DNA of 64,000 nucleotides from Dysidea avara (Eukaryota > Porifera > Demospongiae > Dictyoceratida > Dysideidae). The stretch spans positions 28,277,073 to 28,341,072 of the forward strand of contig NC_089273.1 in the NCBI RefSeq assembly GCF_963678975.1. Direction: 5' to 3'. Below, in pieces: positions 44,401-53,800 of the stretch. Numbering within the stretch: position 1 is the stretch's first letter; each line of letters opens with the position of its first letter. The position numbers and the translations under genes are program-made. The notes under the pieces are model-generated. The model saw nothing but the letters and a program-made list of their open reading frames with translations, was not told the DNA's origin and did not search any database.

Positions 44401-47400
44401 GCATTTCTAGTGGATGTGTCACATGCCTACAAGACAAGCGACGACCTACATGTCCTGCAACTCAACATGAGAGTCTCTATCATTTGCTTTTATGATAATG
44501 GTATCACAAACTATATATGTACATAAAATAGGCTTGAAACAATAAACAGACTTGTATATAATTGTTGATCAAAGGAAGTGAGGTTTAGGCAATGATGTTC
44601 CAGGAAATTGGCATGTTGTGGTGTTTGCATTGAAACCTGTGTAGTACAGACACTTGGGAACAACCAAACAAGTACCAATAGCCCATTTTCACACAAGGGT
44701 TAAGGAATGTGGTGGTTATTAATTGCGATTGTGTAACATCCGGTGTCCTTTAAAATGTATTGAAGCGTATGGGAGTGAGGTAAGAAATCTTCACGGGAGC
44801 CTAAACTGTACCGTTTATTCTTATTATGAGAACGAAATTGTAATTTTCAGGTTGTTAGCATCACGATGGTATATAGTTTGTGAAGATTCACTGTGTTGTA
44901 AAGCGGAAAGAAGTGACTTTAGCATGGCAGAAGACTATAGTGACTTTGTTTTCAGCATCTAGAAAGTCTACTTAGTGAGATAAACGTTGTTACTACGTTT
45001 CTACAAGGCTGGGAACAACGCTATACAAAATTTTATCGCTGAAATAGGCGATCTTTCATCGCTGTGATTCTATCAATACTAGGTGATTATTTCACCCGTT
45101 ACAGTAGGTCTAGTGGCCATGTTTTGTTGCCTAACGATCCTCTATACTTATAAAAGTAAAAATACCTCACTTTAGGAAAGATGCAGCCTTTAAAACTTAA
45201 GATATCACTACCATTTGACACAAGATTGCTGATTTCTCAAATACAACACAGCGTATCTTTCCAATTTTCACGTCATCACTGTAGTATAGTGGCTGCTATA
45301 AAAGTACATTCTTATAATAAGAATAAACGGTATGGTTTGGGCTCCTGTGAAGTTTAAAGGTCTTAGTCCCATAGGTTTCAATACATTTTAAGGCCTCCCA
45401 AAGGACACTGGATGTTGTGCAACGTGTAATAAGTTAGTATTCATTACCATACCGTGAATACTTCAGCTTGCGTGGAAATGGACTATTATCCAATGTGTTC
45501 TGATTTTCCAGGTCAGTTTATGTACTAAATGACTGGTATATACTTTCAAGACATTAGTTGGAGTGTCTGGATTACAAAGGTACTTTCATTAACAAGTTTT
45601 ACTGCGATTGCTATGTACATGTTTGAAAAAGTTGGAAACTTAATATAAATATGTACGCACAAGATTTCTTAAAAGCTCACTGCATGTTTTAGCAATTTAA
45701 GGACACATTATCAAGCCGTAGATCATCACAAATTCATTCCACAATATTTAAAACTACTTACACGTATGTACGTACTACAAAAGTATGTACAGACACACAA
45801 TGTAAGCACTCAATACGTACATATATGTATAATTGCACTACACAAACACACAACTATACACACTGTTACATCGTACGTACGTACCTCCAGCACACCATTT
45901 GAACACCATTCAAATCAAGCTTGTTGGATTTCTCATCTGCTGCTTCCTTAAGACTCATCTCAATCACTCTGGCAAACTCAATAGTTGACAATGCCTTGTC
46001 CACAAACCTCTTCAGTGACCGTGGAGGAATGATTGGGACAGGCTGTAACTGGGTGAACCCTGTCCTGGAGGACTTGGTGGATGATGGTCGTTTTACTTGC
46101 GCCTCAAGAGTTTTGATGAAATTCTCAAGTAAACTGGAGTTCCCCTACATAAGAACAAACATGTGTGTAATGTATATATCACTCCCAGGAAGAACACATA
46201 CATGGAATAAAAACTGCTGATAACATTAATATGGTACATAATTAGGAAAACAAACCATACAAAAGACGAGTCACCTGCTGACTCAGTGATGGTGTGTTGC
46301 AAGTGTGTACACAATTAACAGACAGAACAGTACATTTGTGTTGTTAGGATATTTGAGTTGTAGAGAGGGATCTAAGCTGGTAGCGTCCTATTACTGTTAA
46401 GGTGGTTGATTATGACTATCATAATGTTGCTAAACTATAACTAGCATGCATTCTGAAAACAAAAACAAAAACTTCTCTGCAAACTCAACTATGACAGATC
46501 AAAATCTTGACATGCCACTTATTACTTTATTACAAATGAGTTTGTATGTAAATTCAGTCACATAATGCTGTGATACAGAAAGCACTAAATCTATAAGGTG
46601 TGAACCTATCTCAATTAATGAATTCATCATGAATGGAATGTTGATGTAAACTTGATAATGACTGATCTGAGCCAGTCAACAATAAACAAGCTTGTCTACT
46701 TCAACAAGCACAGTTTAACAGATATCTCGACATGTTGTCTGTATGGCAATACGTTGTACACATTCCCAGACCATTTCATATAAAAAGTACAAGTGAAAAC
46801 AAATCACCAATGAAAATAAAGTACAGTGAAAATAAAGTACCAGAACATGATACGTATGCATAATTATGTCAAGGCTGATTGCAGTATTCAGAACTTAGCC
46901 ATTAGATTTTCTTTGCAACACTGAACAATTTCTGGGTTAGGTATAACAAAATTGTCATGGATTTCTTGCAACAGAGACCATTTTTGGAAGTAAAGAAATG
47001 ACCACAAATTTGTAATAGTACAGTCAAAACAAAATCCTGGCATGGAGGGAAGCCAATGGTTTGTTTACTGTAGTATATACAAAACATGCAAAGCTACTAT
47101 ATATTATAAGTGTTATCCAGATACAGATGGTATACAAACACTTGTAGTAATGAACAAAAGTTGATGGTTTCTAACACAACCAATGTGTAATAATGATATT
47201 CATAAGTGGTACAACAAAACCTTCTAACGTCTTTATTTATAAGCCAAAACATCTGCTCAGTCATAATACATCTCTTCAAAGGTCTATAGAAATTATATTC
47301 ACATTACTTATACACATGCATATACGCTACATAGTCCATCCCATTGATCTTAGCTTCCTTACTGACACACTATCAGTACACACAGAGCTCACTTTGTACT

Positions 47401-49248
47401 GTGCTTCCTTGATCACAGTTAGAGCATGGAGGATACAATGACGAGGGATGACTCCAAGGATGAAATCAGCACTCTGTCTTCTGGCCAGCCCATCAGTACT
47501 GTCTGATGCTAAAACAACAAATGTTAACATAATAGACCATAAAAAAACTATAAACACTGTAAATCAAATCAAACCAAAGCATCTGCCATATACACAGTCT
47601 GCACGGGCCACCTGTGCAACTACACAGGCACTAAATAAGAGTTGGTGGTAGTTCATCCCTTCTGGGGTAGGACTAGTACCTTGCAGAAGGCTGTACCGTC
47701 TCTAAGGTGTGGGCATCCAAAGTCCCACCCAAACTTCACCCATTCTGGAAGACATGTGATGGTTGGCATTTGTCTTTCCAGTTCCCATTGATGACAAACT
47801 GGGTACACTGTCTATACACTTAACAAACATTTATCTATAATAGGAATATGCTACATACATCAATATTTTTACCTGTTGGTCTATAATTTGGAATTTGGCT
47901 CCATGATTCAATCCCAACAGTAGTGAACACTCTATTCCATGTCGCCTGGCTGTCATTGTGGAGCCATTTTTCAAACATTTCGTTACAACAGATCTCATGT
48001 AGGCCGGGAAACATTTCTTCAATCACATTAAGATCACCGAAAGCCACACCCAACTCTGTGCCAATCTTCTTCCATTTTGTAGCATGTTCAGGTGTGATGT
48101 AGCGACATAGTTCCTCTAATAGTGGCCGGTTGTCTCCTACAATAAATACATAATTATGTGTATAGCATACAGGTGTGTACGTACAAACAGAGCAAAACAA
48201 AGCCTATGGTAGCTGTGTAAAACACAGCCTTTGCTGCCCAGGGAACAGCACTGGGATGCCTGTGCACCACTCAGGTTTTTGAACCTTGTGCAGGCAAATC
48301 TTCCTAGTGACCCGCAGGAGGACTGTCTATGTCTCACGGAGACAGGCCGTGGAATCTGCAGTTCCACAGTGATTCCAACACCACTGAGCGAGACAAGGAC
48401 AGTTGGGAATTTGCTTCCCCAGAAAACACTGGTCAGGTACCCATTGCACCCTGTACAGGCTTTTGCCTTTTGTGTAACCCCTGTCTGTTAGACAAAATAA
48501 TAATAAATAAATTGATGTTACAGCATGGTGGGCTGCTTCCCCAGATGACACCAGGCCACCAGGTCCCCAACGGTATAACATGAGTCAAGTTTCTGGCTTA
48601 AGGAAACAACAACATGAAATTGGCATAACCAGGTATCAAACCTGGAACCTTTCAATACCAGGCCGATGCTCTAGCCACTTGGCTATGCCGCCTCACATAC
48701 ATACATTCATACATAAACTTGTACACACACACACACACTTATTACAGGAAGTACACATGTACATTCTCACACATATCACATCATAACTTTCAATATACCA
48801 ACAGAACAGGCGGACGTCAGACATGTAACACACATTTCACACCCTAACATGGGTGGGACAACAGGAAACATTTCCTACTTGCAGTATGAGAATGTTTAAA
48901 AACAATAATTATACACATCACATTGGTGACTAGTGTTAAAAATCCCCTATATATGACATATGCAGAATGAGTGGGCTAACATTAAACCACAGCAAATTCC
49001 AAACACAAGGTCGACATAAATACGTGTATATGTCATGTGTACTAACATATAGCTAGAACAGAAATAGTAGCAAGTCGCTGGAAACAAAATTGTCCTTGTA
49101 ACTGTGCACTAACATATTATGTGTAATGTAACACATACAAAGTAGTGATTAAATGATTATAAAAACATATCTTACCACTGGCTTGGCGTAACTGTCGCTG
49201 GTAGGTGAAGGAAAGTAAATCAACATGTACTGGCTCTGAAGCAGTCAT
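38425..49248 (-). CDS. Death - SWAP70/DEF6-like - PH - tyrosine-docking adaptor, paralog 1 (about 777 aa, 9 coding exons)
   Basis: Spliced model, minus strand: 49248-49176, 48136-47873, 47508-47393, 46144-45885, 43666-43542, 41036-40711, 40499-40338, 39493-38731, 38669-38425. All junctions are GT/AG and phases agree throughout. Residues about 27-108 form a Death domain (WKKIGTELGVAFGDLNVIEE, ATWNRVF). About 113-345 resemble the SWAP70/DEF6 N-region (CW, YQLFIIFN, LLERL). About 347-440 are a PH domain with the basic phosphoinositide loop KKGGRRKNWKKRWFILK and a closing MEWLQAI helix. The tail is disordered and carries YVLP497, YEEL, YIRM633 (p85-type YxxM), YVNV672, YVNS711 and YQNV721 (Grb2-type YxN). 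The SWAP70 coiled coil is absent. Inferred role: membrane-recruited adaptor linking Death-fold complexes to tyrosine kinases. The first exon is open upstream to an acceptor at 49260, so the real start may lie further 5'. Confidence 0.82.
39625..39885. repeat. Degenerate tandem repeat (about 70-bp unit, four copies)
   Basis: Four imperfect units each contain AGCAATCTA-GAGAGT-TAAAAT-like blocks (near 39639, 39704, 39776, 39842). They lie in an intron of paralog 1, between C-rich segments (39597-39606, 39931-39940, 39965-39973). The whole 39540-40000 segment may be one transposon remnant. Confidence 0.65.
40338..41036 (-). other. PH-domain exons of paralog 1
   Basis: Exons 41036-40711 and 40499-40338 join in phase 0 at NLVMK|GMIVLNKSS, in the middle of the PH domain. 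The same split occurs in paralog 2 (LTQK|GGMVLNRA). The K-K-G-x-R-R-K-N-W-x-x-R-W-F motif is nearly the SWAP70 PH motif KKGHRRKNWTERWF. Confidence 0.85.
41285..41724. mobile_element. Inverted-repeat element, TTGAAACCGGGTC ends
   Basis: TTGAAACCGGGTC at the left and GACCCGGTTTCAA at the right are perfect 13-bp TIRs, each followed inward by repeated TGACCCGGATGACCC-like units (tandem copies at 41663-41712). Located in an intron of paralog 1. No ORF. Confidence 0.7.
42492..42512. repeat. Poly-C tract (21 C)
   Basis: Homopolymer at the right end of the composite element. Length probably uncertain. Confidence 0.9.
44677..45487. mobile_element. DNA element with about 190-bp terminal inverted repeats
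   Basis: The outermost bases AATAGCCCATTTTCACACAAG and, inverted, AATAGTCCATTTCCACGCAAG begin arms that keep matching through ACATCCGGTGTCCTT, AAAATGTATTGAA, CTTCACGGGAGCC and ACCGTTTATTCTTATTAT. Short gaps separate the blocks. The spacer (about 44840-45300) has no transposase. It lies in the large intron between exons 4 and 5 of paralog 1. TSD not resolved. Confidence 0.75.
47873..48136 (-). other. Death-domain exon of paralog 1
   Basis: Exon 2 (264 nt, phase 1 in and out) encodes one whole Death fold. It starts DNRPLLEELCRYITPEHATK and ends with ESWSQIPNYRPTG. The helix-2/3 WKKIGxxLG and helix-5/6 MFEKWL...ATWNRVF patterns match sponge and echinoderm Death domains. A symmetric-phase domain-sized exon is what exon shuffling would produce. 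Confidence 0.75.
48185..48696 (-). mobile_element. tRNA-derived SINE, copy 1 (antisense to +)
   Basis: The minus strand begins with a tRNA-like head: A box TAGCCAAGTGGCTAGAGCA (48685-48667) and B box GGTTTGATACC (48642-48632). A body follows that matches 62492-62911 in order: GTTGTTGTTTCCTT, GGGGACCTGGTGGCCTGGTG, GAAGCAGCCCACC, CTGTAACATCAAT, AACTGTCCTTGTCTC, GCACAGGCATCCCAGTGCTG. It sits in the intron between the first exon and the Death exon of paralog 1, and is interrupted by a 64-bp insertion at 48447-48510. Confidence 0.85.
48447..48510 (+). mobile_element. 5'-truncated LINE 3' end inserted in the SINE
   Basis: The 64-bp segment starts CACCCTGTACAGGCTTTTGC, continues CTTTTGTGTAA and ends in AATAATAATAAATAAA. 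It is flanked by ATTG on both sides (48443-48446, 48511-48514) and absent from SINE copy 2. The first part matches the 3' UTR of the LINE at 5.6 kb (TACAGGCTTTGCCTTTTGTG), and both end in an AAT-type tail. Confidence 0.75.
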
Positions 49249-49673
49249 TGCATGAGTTTGCTACGAGTATGAAATATACATAAACATTATTTTATAATTG
49301 AAAGAAAGCAAAATTGTGGACATTTTTCAACTAGATATTTTATATGCTCTAGATGGAAATATTTTATCAATTTATATTGTTTTTACATAACTCTCTAACT
49401 GTTATCAACGAATAATTAATTAGTATATTTACCTAATAGAAATCCAACATTTTATAAATCATATTACACACATCACTGGGTGACAAATATAAAATCATAC
49501 ATATGGTTATTAGTATGATGGTTATTGCCCAGTTAAAGTATTCATCATTGATGGCTTTTAACATGTGGTATATTGGGTAGTTAAATTTGTGACCATCAAA
49601 CATCTGTACATTGGGTATTTGAAAATATATTATGAACAATAGTTAAGAGTGCATGGTAATAATAAAAAAATAA

Positions 49674-49702
49674 GACACACACACGCGCACGCACGCACGC
49701 AC
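49674..49702. repeat. CA/CGCA microsatellite
   Basis: Alternating purine-pyrimidine run (ACACACACACGCGCACGCACGCACGCAC) just upstream of the paralog 1 first exon. Potential Z-DNA-forming sequence. Confidence 0.85.
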
Positions 49703-51460
49703 TCTACACATTATTATGTGATGCATAATATAATTTTCTAACCATTACAAAACATGCATACAGTTCTGGCAAGTATGGCCAATCCTTAGACAGAACACTA
49801 TCAATTTTATTAAAACAAAAATCACTTATTGCATATTATCTGAATGTCAACAGCTTCCTGTCTGAAAGAAGCCATCTCACCAATGAAAAAAATAACATAT
49901 ACAATTCGCCAATGATATTTTGCTGACTCGCTAAACAATGGTGAGAAGACACAGAGAAGAAATATATTACTAAAATAAAAGTGCAAATTTCATGGAATTA
50001 GTTCTACATAATAATACTTCATGTCTTTGTGGATCCTACATGTGTCGTCTGACATTGTGTTAATTTGAAACCTTGATGTTTCTAGCAAATTTTTACGTAA
50101 CACATAGGAGAATGAAAGCAAGCTAGAGCAATACGCTGGAAATACATTTTAATTGCACTTAGGTGTTATCAACAGTGTCACACACCAGGGGCGGAGGAAG
50201 CTGTCCACAGTTGGGGGGGTACTTCAAACAATCAACGCACTGGGCTCCAAGACAGTTGTATGCTGACCACATTTCAAGGTCGTGTTCAATGCCCATTAGA
50301 AGACAAACCTACAAACAGTTTGATTCTGCATACATTTTGGCACCCATCTTCATATGGGCTCCTACTAGAGGAAGTTTAAAATTGTGTTATGCACACCTAG
50401 CTAGCTACGTATTGCGTACCGAGTATTGTGCATGTACGAGCTTATTTACGCTAGCTATTGACAATGGTAAGTAGTGCATCACTGTTGACTTCATCCATTA
50501 TCATCCTGTAGGTACTGCGAGGCCTTTCAAGTAATAGACCCCAGTGATCAGCAAAGATCAGTAGATCACGTGATTTACAATACAATCAATCGCAACGCCC
50601 GAGCCAATACCTCAGTGATCATCCATTTAAAAGCATGTTGGCAAACCTTCCTGTATATTATTAGTAGTGATCAGTATTCACCGAAGTGTAATAGTTGCCA
50701 CTCTCCAATTAGAACACACCAGCACACCTGCTGTTTCATCCAGTTTTACTCATGAAATACGTTGCTCTACTTTAGTACATCATTATAACAATCACTTATC
50801 TCTAGAAACAACACCCCAGTTGACTGGTCACAATTTTCACACATAATTGTTAAACCAAGCTCTCACGTGAGCTTCGATTGTGTGGACGCATCACGTGATT
50901 TACTAAGCTGTGTGTTGTGTATCTGCTGCATAAGTAAGCCATTGTACGTTAGTTCTAAGTAATGGCATTGCTTATTAGTCTAATTTTTGTGCATTTTGAG
51001 AAGTCTTCACATAACGTCGGTACTGAAACCAACCCAAATTGAAAATGCAACAAAAATAATTTACTTATCAGAACTACATATTCTGATATCTATGGCCTCT
51101 ACTATTGAATACATAACACTTTCATTAAACCATACACTCAAGAACAGACCTTTTAAGATTGACGATGCAGAGTCAAACCCCACAGCACCACAGATTATTG
51201 AGTTTAGCTTAGCATGCAGAGTGAAATGCATACATAGATTAGCTGCCTGCATTATATATGTAGTAAATGGCTAGCGAGCACAAGCATGTTCTATTAAAAT
51301 GTATGCAGTGTGTTATTGCTATATAAATCTCATCTTTCTCAAAATAATTTCCTTATTGTTCTCTAGTAGGACAGCATTTTAATATTGTTTGCAAGCACAG
51401 TGACATTATTATTTCGAAAAAATAAGGGATCCAAATTGCACATTAAAAATTTCAAGGTAA
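49703..51460. other. Intergenic, 5' of paralog 1
   Basis: Likely contains the promoter and 5' exon(s) of paralog 1, not located. CAGGGGCGGAGGAAG at 50188-50202 looks like one end of a CAGGGGCGG-type element, without a visible partner. Several CACGTGA sites (50568, 50891) are present. No coding gene recognised. Confidence 0.35.
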
Positions 51461-51799
51461 GGCCACTTCAACTAAATCTTATGCTTCTCGGGCAAAATTC
51501 AGCCAAATAAAGGTCGGTAAAATAAAAATAAAAATAGGTCATTTTGCTAGCTGAAGAGTGATATTGCGAGTCAAACAGTGGCTAAGCTACATTACGGTTG
51601 CTGTATCGCTTGTGAGTAGGCAGCTATATGTTGAGATATTTAGTGTTACTTACTTTTAGAGAGCTCAAAGATAAATTTGCAACTCCTTCATGGCGTTATC
51701 ACTCTATGCAAGGTGATCACGTGATTAACATACTTATTTTATGCTGAAAAATATAGGGTTGGGCAGGCCCGACAAACAAAAGATTTAGTTGAAGTGGCC
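51461..51799. mobile_element. PIF/Harbinger-like MITE, GGCC ends with TAA duplication
   Basis: GGCCACTTCAACTAAATCTT at the left and the inverse GGCCACTTCAACTAAATCTT at the right are identical over 20 bp, and both run on into TCGGGC. TAA flanks at 51458-51460 and 51800-51802. Same end type as 16837-17472. 339 bp, no ORF. Confidence 0.8.
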
Positions 51800-51802
51800 T
51801 AA

Positions 51803-53586
51803 ACGGTTTTAAAAATCAAGTCAGCATAACTTGGCAAGAATGGCAAGCTCGCGTATGAACTTTACACAAAAGATACATCAATCTATTACCTTTGTAATTG
51901 TTTGTAGAGTTTCCTACAAAATAAGATAGAAAATCTGAGCAGTTGGACAAGCGAAGTAGCATCGCAAGTGCTCACAAAGGGGTGGACAAGAGACTTCAAA
52001 ATGAATAATTAAAGTCCAGACACAAGATTACAGGGCTGTGCTGGCTTGATATGTAACAAAATTAATAAACAAACAAAAAAACGTTTGGCCAACATTATGA
52101 GGCCATCTACCAGCAAACCACTGATTCTTACCCTTCACAATGCCAGAAACCACCACTCGAGCTCTACATACCACCCAGAAGACGTCTGTTAAAACCAGCC
52201 TCGAGTACGTAGTTTGCATAGTACTGAGTGTCACAACTACTAGTACAATAGTGTAGCTATCCACTGGTGGTGTTAGTTTGATTTTGCCTGATGTGCGATT
52301 TGGATCAGCTTTGTAAAATCATAGTGAACAAATGGTGCATTTGTAGTAACACATTGTTTGGTGACTTGTACCATAGAGTCCAGGGATAGCCTAAGTTGTA
52401 GATTGCTTCATTACTCTGAAACCAGTTTTAAAACTGGAGTGTACACAAAGGCTCAATTACTTAACCAGCTAGTTCTCTCAGTGGATAACGTAGGCTACAT
52501 GAGTAGTTACTGAGCTATTTATCAGCACCTTGCAAATAGACACAGTAGTAGCATTTAATGTGCACGCAGATAATAGCTCAGCGAGCTAGTCTATCCGAGT
52601 AAATTAAAAATTAATAGCTAGCTGGGAGTGGATAAGTTTTGAAATTGGATACTTTAAATACCGTTCAATCTCTACTTCAGCGACACAGCAATACACCATG
52701 TACTAGCGCGACTACTGTTGATTGTTTTAAGTGTACTGATATACCACGAAACGCTACATAGGGAAGGCAGTTTCAGAGTTTAGAGAGGGTGTGACAACAA
52801 GGTTGTTACACTAAACGAACATTATTAACTTTACGACACAAATCAACTTACTAGTTTACAACCTGCTACAACTCACAGGATGATCGCGAATGAGAGATCA
52901 GAAATCATGCCAGCATAAAACAGCAAAATCAAGTTATCGGTAGAGAAGCCATATAGATACATGTGATTCAAAGAAATTCTTTTTGTAAAACCGGAAATTG
53001 TATGCTCTAGCAAAACAGGAAGCCACTCCCAAGAGCGAACACGTGATGTGACTAAAATGCATTACAAGGGATGACACAGCTCTGATTTTGTTAGTAAAAC
53101 ACACACCATTTGTTGGGTGTAGCTAATGACAACACCTGTATGGCGGAGAGCTACATCTTATCAGGTCACTGACTCACATCCTGGTGTTGTCCATGACCCA
53201 CCGGTCCTCTCACCAAAATGGTTCATAATTATGATGTCAGTTTACTCAGTTACTGTGGAAGCTAAGTGGGTAGAGGAAGGTGCATACATGTACACTACAC
53301 AATTTAATGCTAGAGTACTCAAGGAAGAAAGAACGTATAGTAGTGGTAGTAGTAGTCATAATTCAGTTATACTAAAGATTATTTTGACACACAAATGTTA
53401 CACTTACACAACACAAAATACAAAACACAAGACCTTAAAAGCTCACAATAATTATATTGTAATATAAAAATGTTTAAACCAGCAAGTAGCGTAAAAATTT
53501 GTAGATTTGTGATAGTTACGGACTACCATTGTGCTCAGCATGGAAACTACAGGAAAAGAAACAGCAAGGAATAAACAAAGCATATC
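51803..53586. other. Intergenic between the two Death-PH paralogs
   Basis: No recognisable gene. Short frames (52028-52264 -, 53126-53467 +) lack domain features. Confidence 0.35.
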
Positions 53587-53598
53587 CACATTCAGCAC

Positions 53599-53665
<67 letters not shown>

Positions 53666-53790
53666 ACACACAAACACACCACACACACAAACGCAAACAC
53701 ACGCACACACACACCACACACACAAACACACACCACACACACGCAAACACACACAACACACACACACACACACACACACCACACACAAAT
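53587..53790. repeat. Long CA microsatellite in 3' UTR of paralog 2
   Basis: About 200 bp of (CA)n with A and G interruptions, beginning about 11 bp past the stop codon of paralog 2 on the minus strand, where it reads (TG)n. All long frames through it are repeat artefacts. Confidence 0.95.
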
Positions 53791-53800
53791 ATTGTACCAT

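Noticed and set aside
48137-48583. Three to four overlapping 76-86 aa frames
   Set aside because: They fall inside the SINE and its nested LINE fragment, on both strands, and have no domain features.
48632-48685. tRNA-like A and B boxes that might be a tRNA gene
   Set aside because: No closed cloverleaf with proper acceptor stem. The segment is the head of a SINE with a second copy at 62.5 kb.
52028-52264. 78-aa minus-strand frame with a hydrophobic start
   Set aside because: No splice support, no recognised domain, and codon composition like the surrounding noncoding DNA.
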